From the NCBI GenBank assembly GCA_017542465.1, contig JAFXXB010000014.1:1-64000 (forward strand): 64,000 bases of DNA, given 5' to 3'. Source of the stretch: Bacilli bacterium (GTDB lineage: Bacteria > Bacillota_I > Bacilli_A > RF39 > UBA660). The notes beneath the pieces were generated by a model, which searched no databases, had not been told where the DNA came from, and saw only the letters and a program-made list of their open reading frames with translations. Below are positions 55,165-64,000 of this stretch, one piece after another (the stretch's first letter is position 1; each line of letters starts with the position of its first letter). The position numbers and the translations under genes were made by a program.

Positions 55165-55179
55165 TTAGGTGCTTTTTTT
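55150..55179 (+). terminator. Terminator of the 49-residue gene
   Basis: AAAGCATCTAA / TTAGGTGCTTT (one G·U), 4-nt loop, T run. The stem covers the last codons. Confidence 0.8.
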
Positions 55180-55261
55180 AATATTTACATTAAAAGTGTA
55201 TTTTGTCTTTCGTAATGATTGATAAATGTAGTAAAATTAATTTAAGGTATGGTGAATAAAT

Positions 55262-57247
55262 ATGGCAACTAATATTGATGCTAATATCGTTGAAAAACTA
55301 AAAAGAGATTTAAAAATAGCAATTGAGAAAAAAGATACAGAAAAAATTAATGAAATTAGACAAATATTAAAGATTTCTGATGAACAAGCTCAATATTTTG
55401 AACGTGGAATGACAGGATTCCCATCAATCGATAGAACATGGATTCAACACTTTAGAGATGGTGCTGAACAACATGCTTTGGATTTTCCTACAGATAAAAC
55501 TGTTTGGGATGTTATTGAAAGTAAAATACTAGAATATTATGACATTCCAGCATTAGAATACTTTGGAAGAGTTTTCCAAAGAGAAGAGTTTAGAGAAAAA
55601 TGTTATACATGGGCTAGAACATTTAGAGCTATGGGTGTTGAACCTGATGAAATAGTACCTGTTTATGGTCCTTTTGTACCTGATATAGCAGCTATGACAT
55701 TTGCACTAAATATGATTGGTGCAACTCCATATTTCTTAAAACTTGCAATTTCTCCTGAAGCTTTAGCTAAAGAAACAGAGGAAGCCAAGATTGCCGTTGT
55801 CTTTAATGGTATGTGGCAAAATGTAGCAGGGGAATTTACTAAAGATAAATATAAATCAGTTATTATTGCAGCAGCAACTGACGACATGCCAAGTCCTAAG
55901 AAACAAATTGTTAGTTTCATAAGTATGATGTCATCGTTAAAGAGCAAGTCTAAAATACCTGATGAAAAGAAATATATTTGGATAGATAAAGCAAGACAAA
56001 TTGGAGATTATTATTCTGGAGAAGTTAAAGTTCCATTTAAAGCTGATAGAACATCATTTATTACTTCATCAAGTGGTACTACTGTTGGTGGAGTAGTTAA
56101 GGGAGTTATGACTACAAATGAAAAAGTTATAGCTCAATTATATGCTAGTGATTCAACAGATGTACAATTCTTTCCTGGAGATAAGGCGCTAAGCCATTTC
56201 CCTCCAACTGCTTCAACTGCACTAAATTTATTATATTTATTACCACTATATAGAGGTATGACTATTGTTATGGATCCAAGAGTTTCTGAAAAGGATTTTT
56301 ATAATCAAATAGTATCATACAGACCACAAGTGGCCGTTAATACAGGTAGTATGTGGGAATCATTCTTTAATAGAGTAGAAAGAGAAATGTTACAAGGAAA
56401 GAAATTTGATTTTTCATGTGCTGAAGTATGGGTTGTTGGTGGAGAAGGAACTGACGTAAAGAAATTTGTTCACTGGAATGAAATAATGAAAGCTTGTGGA
56501 TGTAATAGAGGTATGGTTAGTGGATATGGAACATCAGAATTATTTGCTTCATCTAACACTGAAAAGATAGATGCTAGAAGTCCACTTGATAAGCCTGTTA
56601 TGGGTGTTGGTGTACCATATGCTGGATTAACTGAAGGTGTATTCGATGAAAATGGTAATGAATTATCTTATAATCAAAGAGGTAATTTATGGATAAAGGG
56701 ACCTACAGTATTTAAAGGTTATTATGGAAAACCTGAGTTAACTGAAAAATCTACTGAAAATGGATGGTTTAAAACAGGTGACATGGCTGAAATAGATGAA
56801 AATGGTTTTGTATATGTATATGGTAGAACTACAGATTCAATAACTGTTAATGATAACATTATATATTTATTTGATATTTCATTCTTATTAAAGGAAACTA
56901 ATCTAGTTGATGATGCAATAGTATTAAATATTCCTACAAGAGATAGTAAATTTAATTTAGTAGCTCATATTGTATGGAATAAAGAATTAGAAAACTTTAA
57001 TGAAGTTAATGCTATTGAAGAATTAAATAATGTAATTAAAAATAAATACGGTGAGAGTATAAAGATATCAGGATATAAAGTACATGATACAATGCTTCCT
57101 TATTCACCTACAACTTTGAAGAAGGATAAAAATAAAATGGTATCTGAAAGAGAAGGATATATTCAAGTTGTTGATAAAAGATTATCTAACATTGACTTTA
57201 AATCAGAAGAAAATGAAAATTTAAATAATGAAATTAAAACAAAATAA
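55262..57247 (+). CDS. AMP-forming acyl/aryl-CoA synthetase-like (ANL) enzyme
   Basis: 661 residues. ANL-superfamily adenylating enzyme: SSSGTTVGGVVKGV (~266–279) is the phosphate-binding A3 loop, MVSGYGTSELF the A5 motif, WFKTGDMAEIDENGFVYVYGR the A7/A8 hinge, and TTLKKDKNK near the C terminus the region of the catalytic Lys. The A3 loop is two residues longer than the usual TSGTTGxPKG and lacks its Pro. It activates a carboxylic acid as an acyl-adenylate, probably for CoA transfer; the substrate is unknown. An N-terminal ~60 residues (coiled, KRDLKIAIEKKDTEKINEIRQIL) precede the core. No partner genes nearby. Confidence 0.85.
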   Translation: MATNIDANIVEKLKRDLKIAIEKKDTEKINEIRQILKISDEQAQYFERGMTGFPSIDRTWIQHFRDGAEQHALDFPTDKTVWDVIESKILEYYDIPALEYFGRVFQREEFREKCYTWARTFRAMGVEPDEIVPVYGPFVPDIAAMTFALNMIGATPYFLKLAISPEALAKETEEAKIAVVFNGMWQNVAGEFTKDKYKSVIIAAATDDMPSPKKQIVSFISMMSSLKSKSKIPDEKKYIWIDKARQIGDYYSGEVKVPFKADRTSFITSSSGTTVGGVVKGVMTTNEKVIAQLYASDSTDVQFFPGDKALSHFPPTASTALNLLYLLPLYRGMTIVMDPRVSEKDFYNQIVSYRPQVAVNTGSMWESFFNRVEREMLQGKKFDFSCAEVWVVGGEGTDVKKFVHWNEIMKACGCNRGMVSGYGTSELFASSNTEKIDARSPLDKPVMGVGVPYAGLTEGVFDENGNELSYNQRGNLWIKGPTVFKGYYGKPELTEKSTENGWFKTGDMAEIDENGFVYVYGRTTDSITVNDNIIYLFDISFLLKETNLVDDAIVLNIPTRDSKFNLVAHIVWNKELENFNEVNAIEELNNVIKNKYGESIKISGYKVHDTMLPYSPTTLKKDKNKMVSEREGYIQVVDKRLSNIDFKSEENENLNNEIKTK

Positions 57248-57273
57248 AAAACTAGTTTTATCTAGTTTTTTTT
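57246..57273 (+). terminator. Terminator of the ANL enzyme gene
   Basis: AAAAACTAG / CTAGTTTTT stem, 6-nt loop, T run. Confidence 0.75.
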
Positions 57274-57313
57274 ATGTTTTGTAGTATAATAAATTATAAT
57301 AGGAGTGGTATAT

Positions 57314-59755
57314 ATGTGGAATGTATTATTTTTGGTAACCGGCTCTCTTTTTTTATTGTTATTAATGGTTATATTTTTTATGAAACCAAAAATAAACTCT
57401 AGTGAGAATAAGATATTTAAAGTGTTTATGATTTCTAATGCCATTGAATATTTAATTGAAATTCCATTACAATTAATGATTCGCCAATTAGGTATAGACC
57501 ACTTTCTAATTAATATTTTTAGTAGATTATATTGTATAAGTATATTTGTTATATTTTCTATTTTTACTATTTACACACTATATATTAGTTTAAAATCTGA
57601 AAAGAAAGATCAAAGTTATAAAATAATTAAAATAGTCTTTTTTGTATATATTTTAATTAATATTATTGTAATGTCATTTTTACCTTTATTAAAATTCTAT
57701 GATGGTACTAAAATGTATGCACATGGTATGATAGTTGATTATTTGAAAGTTCAACTTGGTTTATATTTATTAATATGGTTTGGTATAGTTATATTTAATA
57801 TTAAGAGAATTAAAGAGAAGAAGTATTTACCTATTATTATAATTATAGTATTGATAATAGCTAATGTTCTATTACAAACATATGATCCTAGTATCTTGAT
57901 TGCAACAGTTGTAGCTACATTTATTTGCTATACCATGTATTTCACGATTGAAAACCCAGATTTAAAAATGCTTAAACAATTGGAAATAGAGCGTGATAGA
58001 GCTGATAAAGCTAATCAAGCTAAGAGTGATTTCTTATCATCAATGTCTCATGAGATAAGAACACCTTTAAATGCTATTACAGGTTTTTCTGAAATGATCA
58101 TGTCATCTGAAACACTTGAAGAAGCACAAGAAAATGCCAAAGATATTATAAGTGCATCAGGAACATTACTTGAAACTGTAAATGGTATACTTGATATATC
58201 TAAGATTGAATCAGGTAAGATTGAGCTTGTTGAAGGTGATTATAACCCATATAAGATGATTGATGAAACAGTTAAACTTGCACGTGGTAGATTAGGTGAT
58301 AAACCACTTGATTTCCAAGTAAATATAGCACAAGACATACCTAAAGTATTATATGGTGATAAATTTAATATTAAGAAGATATTAATTAATTTCTTAACTA
58401 ATGCTATTAAATATACAGATGAAGGTTTTGTTAGATTTGATGTTCAATGTGTTAAGATGAATGGTATGGTAAGACTTATATTTATTGTATCTGACTCAGG
58501 ACGTGGTATTAAGAAAGAAGATATATCTAAATTATTTACTAAGTTCCAAAGATTAGATGAAGAAAAGAACCAAACTATTGAAGGTACTGGATTAGGTTTA
58601 GCTATTACTAAACAATTAATTGAAATGATGAAAGGTACAGTTGTAGTTGATTCAGTATATGGTGAAGGATCTAAATTTACATTTGCACTTGATCAAAAGA
58701 TAAGTGATGCGACACTTGATGAAACTACTCAACAAATGGATGTGGTAGTAGATTTAAGTGATAAAAAGATACTTGTTGTTGATGATAATAAGTTAAATCT
58801 TAAAGTTGCTGATAAATTATTAAAACTATATAATGTATCTGTTACATTATCTAATTCTGGTGAAGACTGTATAAGTTTAATTAATGATGGAAATAAATTT
58901 GATTTAATTATGTTAGATGATATGATGCCAAAGATGAGTGGTACTGAAACATTAAAACACTTAAAAGATATTTATGAATTCAATACACCAGTTGTTGCCT
59001 TAACAGCTAATGCTATAAATGGTATGAAAGAAAAATATTTGGAAGCTGGTTTTGATGGTTATTTAGCTAAGCCAATAGTTAAAGATGAATTATATAGAAC
59101 ATTGGTTAGATTCTTAAATCCTGTTTCATCATATGAAGCAGATAAAGACTCTAAGGTTATTCCTACTGAAGAAGTTAAAGAGGAAGTTAAGGAAGTACCT
59201 ATTGAGGTAAAAGAAGAATTCACTGAAGTACCTAAAGTAGATCCTCAAAATGATATTGTACCTAGAATATCTAAAGTAGGTGATATTCCTAAATATGTAC
59301 CTGATAATATTGAAATTGTGGTAAAACCTGGTGATAAACAAATTAAAGAGGAAACTACAGAAGAAATCAAAGAAGAACCTAAAAATGATAATTCAGATAC
59401 AGTTATATTAATTGTTGATGATAATAATTTAAATATTAAGGTAGAAACTAAATTGATTACATCTTTAGGTTATAAAGTAGAATCTGCTAATTCAGGTATT
59501 GAAGCTATTAATAAAGTTAAGAGCAAACAGTATAATTTAATATTCATGGATATCATGATGCCTATGATGGATGGTGTTAAAACACTCCATGAATTACAAA
59601 AATTACAAGGTTTTGATACTCCAGTTGTAGCTTTAACTGCAGATGCAGTTTTAGGTGCAAAAGAGAAGTATTTAGCTGAAGGATTTAACTTATATGTTAC
59701 TAAGCCAGCTAATAAAGAAGACTTCGATAAAATAATTAAAGGTTTTATTAAGTAA
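57314..59755 (+). CDS. Hybrid sensor histidine kinase with two receiver domains
   Basis: 813 residues from the ATG 8 nt after AGGAG; a GTG upstream overlaps the SD. Six to seven membrane helices (~1–210) form a sensor of the 7TM type. HisKA has [12 protein letters not shown] (His246); the ATPase part has NAIKYT, SDSGRGI and GTGLGLAI. Two REC domains follow: the first with VVDDNKLN and LDDMMP (Asp535), the second with VDDNNLN and FMDIMMP (Asp746), joined by an acidic, Glu/Lys/Pro-rich linker (~600–690). No output or HPt domain is present, so a separate phosphotransfer protein or in cis signalling is implied. No cognate regulator is adjacent. Confidence 0.93.
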   Translation: MWNVLFLVTGSLFLLLLMVIFFMKPKINSSENKIFKVFMISNAIEYLIEIPLQLMIRQLGIDHFLINIFSRLYCISIFVIFSIFTIYTLYISLKSEKKDQSYKIIKIVFFVYILINIIVMSFLPLLKFYDGTKMYAHGMIVDYLKVQLGLYLLIWFGIVIFNIKRIKEKKYLPIIIIIVLIIANVLLQTYDPSILIATVVATFICYTMYFTIENPDLKMLKQLEIERDRADKANQAKSDFLSSMSHEIRTPLNAITGFSEMIMSSETLEEAQENAKDIISASGTLLETVNGILDISKIESGKIELVEGDYNPYKMIDETVKLARGRLGDKPLDFQVNIAQDIPKVLYGDKFNIKKILINFLTNAIKYTDEGFVRFDVQCVKMNGMVRLIFIVSDSGRGIKKEDISKLFTKFQRLDEEKNQTIEGTGLGLAITKQLIEMMKGTVVVDSVYGEGSKFTFALDQKISDATLDETTQQMDVVVDLSDKKILVVDDNKLNLKVADKLLKLYNVSVTLSNSGEDCISLINDGNKFDLIMLDDMMPKMSGTETLKHLKDIYEFNTPVVALTANAINGMKEKYLEAGFDGYLAKPIVKDELYRTLVRFLNPVSSYEADKDSKVIPTEEVKEEVKEVPIEVKEEFTEVPKVDPQNDIVPRISKVGDIPKYVPDNIEIVVKPGDKQIKEETTEEIKEEPKNDNSDTVILIVDDNNLNIKVETKLITSLGYKVESANSGIEAINKVKSKQYNLIFMDIMMPMMDGVKTLHELQKLQGFDTPVVALTADAVLGAKEKYLAEGFNLYVTKPANKEDFDKIIKGFIK

Positions 59756-59767
59756 AACATATTAAAG

Positions 59768-59792
59768 TCAACGGTAAAACGTTGATTTTTTT
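59768..59792 (+). terminator. Terminator of the histidine kinase gene
   Basis: TCAACG / CGTTGA stem, 6-nt loop, seven T. Its 3' arm and T run include the -35 element of the rpsB promoter. Confidence 0.75.
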
Positions 59793-59810
59793 ATTATTAT
59801 TTGGTATATT
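59782..59810 (+). promoter_or_regulatory. Promoter of rpsB–tsf
   Basis: TTGATT (59782–59787), 17-nt spacer, TATATT (59805–59810). It lies inside and just after the preceding terminator, ~120 nt before rpsB. Confidence 0.65.
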
Positions 59811-59816
59811 ATTATC

Positions 59817-59905
59817 GGTTTCGAATGAAACTAATAGGCACACATATTTAGAGGGCATGCCTAGTGGCCATATTAGGTTGGTGAATGTCTTGAATATGTG
59901 GATGA
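59817..59905 (+). ncRNA. Structured rpsB leader (ribosomal protein S2 leader-like)
   Basis: The 5' UTR begins with a small hairpin (GTTTC GAAT GAAAC). A closed domain follows: CACATATT (59841–59848) pairs with AATATGTG (59893–59900), enclosing GGCATGCC and smaller helices. Autoregulatory S2 leaders in this position are known for Bacillus; I cannot match its consensus in detail. An ATG-free stretch between it and the rpsB SD carries only A-rich sequence. Confidence 0.45.
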
Positions 59906-59928
59906 AAAAAACGAAAGGAAGTGTTATT

Positions 59929-60885
59929 ATGGCTGTTGTTTCTATGAGTTATTTATTAGAAGCAGGTGTTCATTTTGGACATCAAACCAAAAGATGGAAT
60001 CCTAAGATGAAGGAATACATCTTTAACGCAAGAGATGGTATTTATATCATTGATCTTGAAAAGACTGTTGTATGTTTAGAAAACGCATACACTAAAGTAA
60101 AAGAGATAGCTGAAAATGGAGGTTCATTCTTATTTGTTGGAACTAAGAAACAAGCTATTGAAGCATCTCAAGAAGAAGCTGTTAGATCAGAATCTTTCTA
60201 TGTTACTTCTAGATGGTTAGGTGGAACATTAACTAACTTTAGAACTATTAGAAGAAGAGTTAGAAGAATGGAAGAAATCGAAAAAATGCAAGAAGATGGA
60301 ACATTCGAAGCTTTACCTAAGAAAGAAGTAGAAAATATTAAAAAGGAATATGATAAGTTAAATAGAAATTTAGCTGGTATCAGAGGAATGGAAAAATTAC
60401 CTAACGCTTTAATTATTGTTGATCCAACAAAAGAAATTAATGCAATAAGAGAAGCTAGAAAATTAAATATTCCAGTATTTGGTCTTGTTGATACAAACTG
60501 TGATCCAGATGCAGTTGATTATGTTATTCCTGGTAATGATGACGCTGTTAGATCAGTAAAAGTAGTATTAGGAGTATTAACTAACGCTATATGTGAAGCT
60601 AAGGGATTACCTTTAACTGACTATGTAACAGAAGATTCAAAAGAAAAGAAAGACTTCAAGACTGAAGCTACTAAAGAAACTAAGAAAGAAGAAAAAGTTG
60701 AAGAAGTAGTTGAAGAAGTTAAAGAAGAAAAGAAAGCTTCTAAGAAAGAAACTAAAAAAGAAGAAACTAAGACAGATTTATCAGATAAGACTGTAGCTGA
60801 ATTAAGAGCTATGGCTAAAGACGCTGGTGTTAAAGGTTTCTCTACAATGAAAAAAGATGAATTAATTGAAGTATTAAATAAATAA
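59929..60885 (+). CDS. rpsB: Ribosomal protein S2 with SAP/Rho_N-like C-terminal extension
   Basis: 318 residues from the ATG after AAAGGAAGTG; the longer in-frame reading from 59782 runs through the leader and has no SD. Residues 1–~235 are a complete S2: [71 protein letters not shown] ~45-residue Lys/Glu linker follows (~240–282). The last ~36 residues ([32 protein letters not shown]) have the helix–extended–helix pattern of SAP/Rho N-terminal domains. S2 binds the 30S head and recruits S1; the extension may add an RNA contact. Co-transcribed with tsf (17-nt gap). Confidence 0.93.
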   Translation: MAVVSMSYLLEAGVHFGHQTKRWNPKMKEYIFNARDGIYIIDLEKTVVCLENAYTKVKEIAENGGSFLFVGTKKQAIEASQEEAVRSESFYVTSRWLGGTLTNFRTIRRRVRRMEEIEKMQEDGTFEALPKKEVENIKKEYDKLNRNLAGIRGMEKLPNALIIVDPTKEINAIREARKLNIPVFGLVDTNCDPDAVDYVIPGNDDAVRSVKVVLGVLTNAICEAKGLPLTDYVTEDSKEKKDFKTEATKETKKEEKVEEVVEEVKEEKKASKKETKKEETKTDLSDKTVAELRAMAKDAGVKGFSTMKKDELIEVLNK

Positions 60886-60902
60886 TAAAAAGGAGTATAA
60901 AT

Positions 60903-61778
60903 ATGATAAGTGCAAAAGAAGTAAATGAATTAAGAAATAAAACTGGTGCTGGAATGATGGATTGCAAGAAAGCACTAACAGAATGCAATGGGGATATTGA
61001 AAAAGCAATCGATTGGTTAAGAGAAAAGGGTATCTCAAAAGCTGCTAAGAAAGCAGATAGAATTGCTGCTGAAGGTTTAGCAAATATTTATACTGAAGGT
61101 AATAAGGCTGCTATAGTTGAAGTTAACTGTGAAACAGACTTTGTTACAAAAAATCAAGATTTTATTGATTTAGTTGATACAATTGGAAAGGCTGTACTTG
61201 CAGCTGATAAGATTGAATCAGTTGATGATGTATTAGCATTAACAGTTGATGGACAAACTATTAATGAAATCATTACTGCTAAGACTGCTACAATTGGAGA
61301 AAAATTATCTTTAAGAAGAGCAGAGCTAGTTGTTAAAGAAGATTCTCAAAACTTTGGTGCATACTTACACATGGGTGGTAAGATTGCTTCATTAGTTGTA
61401 ACTGAAGGAGCAAATGAAGAAGTAGCTAAAGATTGTGCTATGCAAGCTGCAGCCATGAGACCATCTTATTTAAAAGCTGAAGATGTACCTGCTGATGTTT
61501 TAGAAAGAGAAAAAGAAGTATTAAAAGCTCAAGCTATGGAAGAAGGGAAACCTGAAGATATAGCTGAAAAGATGGTAGTAGGTAGAATTTCTAAATACTA
61601 CAAAGAAAATTGTTTAGAAGATCAAGAATTCGTTAAGGATTCATCAGTGGATATCAAAACATACGTTAAGAATAACGGTGGATCATTATTAAAGATGATT
61701 AGATATGAAGTTGGTGAAGGTATGGAACATAGATCTGAAAACTTCGCTGAAGAAGTAGCAAAACAAATTAACGGTTAA
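60903..61778 (+). CDS. tsf: Elongation factor Ts
   Basis: 291 residues. EF-Ts exchanges GDP on EF-Tu. The N-terminal UBA-like domain (VNELRNKTGAGMMDCKKAL, EKAIDWLREKGI), the TDFVTKN loop that enters EF-Tu, and the two core subdomains (LGxxLSLRR-type segment GEKLSLRRAE, GAYLHMGGKIASLVV, AMQAAAMRPSYL) are present. SD AAAAGGAG. Second gene of the rpsB–tsf operon, the standard order. Confidence 0.97.
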   Translation: MISAKEVNELRNKTGAGMMDCKKALTECNGDIEKAIDWLREKGISKAAKKADRIAAEGLANIYTEGNKAAIVEVNCETDFVTKNQDFIDLVDTIGKAVLAADKIESVDDVLALTVDGQTINEIITAKTATIGEKLSLRRAELVVKEDSQNFGAYLHMGGKIASLVVTEGANEEVAKDCAMQAAAMRPSYLKAEDVPADVLEREKEVLKAQAMEEGKPEDIAEKMVVGRISKYYKENCLEDQEFVKDSSVDIKTYVKNNGGSLLKMIRYEVGEGMEHRSENFAEEVAKQING

Positions 61779-61785
61779 TAAATAA

Positions 61786-61811
61786 TAAAGTACTCTTATT
61801 GAGTACTTTTT
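61786..61811 (+). terminator. Terminator of rpsB–tsf
   Basis: AAAGTACTC / GAGTACTTT stem, 5-nt loop, T run. Confidence 0.85.
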
Positions 61812-61887
61812 ATTTGCGTTTTAAAGGATATATTAGACTATTATTCATATAATATGATTATTTATATTAAATTGATTATAATGCACT

Positions 61888-61914
61888 AAAAAAGAACTCT
61901 AAATGAGTTCTTTT
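61888..61914 (-). terminator. Terminator of the PBP gene
   Basis: Minus strand: GAACTC / GAGTTC stem extended by A–T pairs, 5-nt loop, then TTTTTT. It has T runs on both strands and may act in both directions. Confidence 0.8.
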
Positions 61915-61918
61915 ATTA

Positions 61919-64000
61919 TTAGCAATTATTCTTAATAACAGTTGATTGATTTGCTGCATTATATCCTTTACTTGTTGCAGTAAATGATGCATTAAATTGT
62001 CCATCAGAATTAATTGTTTGTTCAATTTTTGTTGCACAATCTCCATCACAATTATTAATTGTTAGAGAAGTAGAGAAACTATTCTTTAAATTGTCTCCAG
62101 CAGCAGATTTTATTTCAACTCCAGATAAATACATTAAGTCTTTATTTTGTGACATTAAATTAATTATTTCTGTTTTATTAATACAAGCAGGTAGTGTTAA
62201 TTTAATTGATTTATCTTCTTGTGGAGAAGGAGTAGAACCTCCTGAAATACTAATTGTTGTTGGATTAGATTGATTTGCTTTGAATATTGAATATGATGAT
62301 TTAACTGAGAATGATGTACCACTTGATACTGAACCAGTATAAGTGAATTTATTATCAGTTACAAATCCTAAACTTCTTGATCCAGAAGCATCATTTATAA
62401 ATACTTCATATCCAAAGTTACCAATACTTGAGTTATTATAATTAATTCTGTTTTGAATCATTTCATCAGCCCAATAATTATAAATCTTAGAGTCTGTGAA
62501 ATATTTCTTAATTGCTTCTGTATTAACTGCATCAGGTGTTGCTACAGCATCCCATGATAAGTTGACTTGATTTCCATTAATTGCATAATGTAAGTTCTTT
62601 GGTGACTCTAATTTTGAGAATCTTTCTGATTTTTCAGTAGGAACTGAATTCTTATTAAATATTTCTTTAGATCTTAATTCTTTTGGAGTATACTCAGATG
62701 CTAATTGTAATGGATCAGTTTCCAATTCGATATCAGCATAAGTTATTCCAGATGGTTTTCTAAAGTGTGCATTTTTATCTAATACATATTTTGTTAATAA
62801 TTGCATTATAGCTTTTCTTGATTTAGAACCTTCTGTTTGAGTTAAGTAATGCTCTTTAGATAATGTTGGATATGAATACCATAATGATATTGCCATATCT
62901 TGTGTATAAGCTATTTGCCATACATCACCATCGATTGAACCTTTAATTCCTAATCTCTTAAGTGTGTTACTGTCTACTGTAGAAGTACCAGTCTTAGATG
63001 CTATCTCAGAACCAGATGCTTTAGATACAGATACTGTACCACTTGTAACAGCATATTCTAATATATCAGTAATAATATAAGCAGTTTCTTCAGACATTGC
63101 TTGAGTTTTCTTTGGATAAACTATGTATTCATCACCAGTTTCATTAAATTTAACTTTAGTAAATGAATATGGTTCAATATAAGTTCCACCTCTTGCAAAT
63201 GCAGCATATGCAGCAGCAGCTTCAAGTGGAGTAACACCTGTAAATCCTCCGATTGAACATGTTTCAAGGATTGTATCTCCAGATGTTTCAAGTTTCCAAC
63301 CTAAATCAGTTGCCATCTTTAATTTTTGTTCATTTGTAGTTTGTTTAAATGTAAGTAGAGCAGGGATATTTCTTGATCTAGCTAGAGCTTTCTTTGCAGT
63401 AGTTACACCATCGTATTTATTATCCCAGTTTTTAAATTTACCACCTGATGAATATTCATAAGGTCTGTCGATTACAGTATTACCAGAACCCCATCCTAAG
63501 TATTCAATAGCAGGTCCATAGTCAACTACAGGCTTTGCAGTAGAACCTGGATGACGTCTACCATCAGTAGCATAGTTGAATGATCTTTCAGATTTCTTGT
63601 TTCTACCTGAACCAATAGCCATAATAGAACCATCACTAACAGATACAACAGCTATACCATTATCAGAGTATTCATTTTTATATTTATAGTCAGATTTTAA
63701 TTCTTTAAATTGACCATTTTGTATCATATTTACATATTTTTGTTTTTCTGTATCCATTGTAGTATATATTTCCATAGATACTTGATATGGATCATATCCA
63801 GTTCTTGTTAATACTTCTTCTACAACTGTATCTATAAATCTTACGTTTTCATTTAATTCTGAATTATAACCAGCTAGTAATGATTTAATTGGTACTGACT
63901 TTGCAGCATCTCTTTCTTCAGCAGTTATGTATCCATGTCTTTCCATTAAGTTTAATACTGTATTACGTCTCTTTTCAGCAGCAACTGGATGGTTGTATGG
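61919..64000 (-). CDS. Class A penicillin-binding protein, C-terminal part (5' end outside window)
   Basis: The frame is open to the right edge: 693 residues, beginning PYNHPVAAEKRRNTVLNLM, which matches the end of a glycosyltransferase (GT51) domain, so the N-terminal helix and most of GT51 lie outside. The transpeptidase domain has STAK (SxxK), SRN (SxN) and SKTGTST (KTG). A fibronectin-III-like domain (~430–560) and a C-terminal Ser/Thr-rich region with two paired Cys motifs (INNCDGDC … NNC) follow. The protein polymerises and cross-links peptidoglycan, showing that this is a walled organism. It resembles PBP1A/PonA; naming is left open. Convergent with tsf. Confidence 0.92.
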   Translation of the reverse strand, partial: PYNHPVAAEKRRNTVLNLMERHGYITAEERDAAKSVPIKSLLAGYNSELNENVRFIDTVVEEVLTRTGYDPYQVSMEIYTTMDTEKQKYVNMIQNGQFKELKSDYKYKNEYSDNGIAVVSVSDGSIMAIGSGRNKKSERSFNYATDGRRHPGSTAKPVVDYGPAIEYLGWGSGNTVIDRPYEYSSGGKFKNWDNKYDGVTTAKKALARSRNIPALLTFKQTTNEQKLKMATDLGWKLETSGDTILETCSIGGFTGVTPLEAAAAYAAFARGGTYIEPYSFTKVKFNETGDEYIVYPKKTQAMSEETAYIITDILEYAVTSGTVSVSKASGSEIASKTGTSTVDSNTLKRLGIKGSIDGDVWQIAYTQDMAISLWYSYPTLSKEHYLTQTEGSKSRKAIMQLLTKYVLDKNAHFRKPSGITYADIELETDPLQLASEYTPKELRSKEIFNKNSVPTEKSERFSKLESPKNLHYAINGNQVNLSWDAVATPDAVNTEAIKKYFTDSKIYNYWADEMIQNRINYNNSSIGNFGYEVFINDASGSRSLGFVTDNKFTYTGSVSSGTSFSVKSSYSIFKANQSNPTTISISGGSTPSPQEDKSIKLTLPACINKTEIINLMSQNKDLMYLSGVEIKSAAGDNLKNSFSTSLTINNCDGDCATKIEQTINSDGQFNASFTATSKGYNAANQSTVIKNNC

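Noticed and set aside
59782-59928. Extension of the rpsB frame upstream to 59782
   Set aside because: This stretch holds the promoter and structured leader, has no SD, and the S2 family starts at the [13 protein letters not shown] methionine.
62091-62273. Plus-strand frame opposite the PBP gene
   Set aside because: Antisense shadow of a well-supported PBP; no SD or known motif.

Overview
The window comes from a very A+T-rich, low-GC Gram-positive chromosome. Arrangements shared with Bacillus (a ruvX–DUF1292–mltG–trmR–trhP1–trhP2–greA run, rpoB–rpoC, rpsB–tsf), RNase HIII, a sortase with its substrate and a class A penicillin-binding protein point to a walled Firmicute of the Bacilli, probably an uncultured gut lineage near the Erysipelotrichales/RF39/Mollicutes side. 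That placement is inference. UGG is the tryptophan codon, and all 38 genes listed here stop with TAA or TAG, never TGA.

Positions 1–22,350 are dominated by two tandem giant surface-protein genes. The first is cut by the left edge. The second encodes 5,588 residues in one uninterrupted 16.8-kb frame. Both combine beta-helix-type repeats, InlB-like beta-grasp repeats and glycine-rich modules that resemble the ALK/LTK glycine-rich domain. Three tRNA genes (Glu, Ile, Lys) lie between them on the other strand with their own promoter and terminator.

Positions 22,350–24,970 hold a candidate type I toxin–antitoxin locus (22-residue hydrophobic peptide, SD-masking leader, convergent small RNA), a thioester-domain adhesin with a VPNTN sorting signal, a sortase whose frame overlaps the adhesin, and a candidate small RNA.

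Positions 24,970–36,000 carry housekeeping genes: an alpha/beta hydrolase, an ASCH protein, holA and rnhC (convergent and overlapping), cvpA, the ruvX-to-trhP2 operon (Holliday-junction resolution, peptidoglycan chain-length control, wobble-uridine modification) and greA. Positions 36,000–43,720 carry rpoB and rpoC. RpoB has residues in its rifampicin pocket that match classic resistance substitutions.

Positions 43,720–57,300 are mixed: an SH3b membrane protein paired with a transglutaminase-like protein, a Cys-rich membrane protein, a membrane-anchored HExxH peptidase, several proteins I do not recognise, a membrane GDPD phosphodiesterase, enolase, an ORF6N–PLD fusion, a 49-residue basic protein and an unusual AMP-forming synthetase. 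Positions 57,300–64,000 carry a hybrid histidine kinase with two receiver domains, rpsB (with an S2-type leader and an unusual SAP/Rho_N-like tail), tsf, and a class A PBP cut by the right edge.

Most transcription units end in clear intrinsic terminators. Several promoters fit TTGNNN–17–TATAAT. I saw no CRISPR array, insertion sequence or prophage structural genes.
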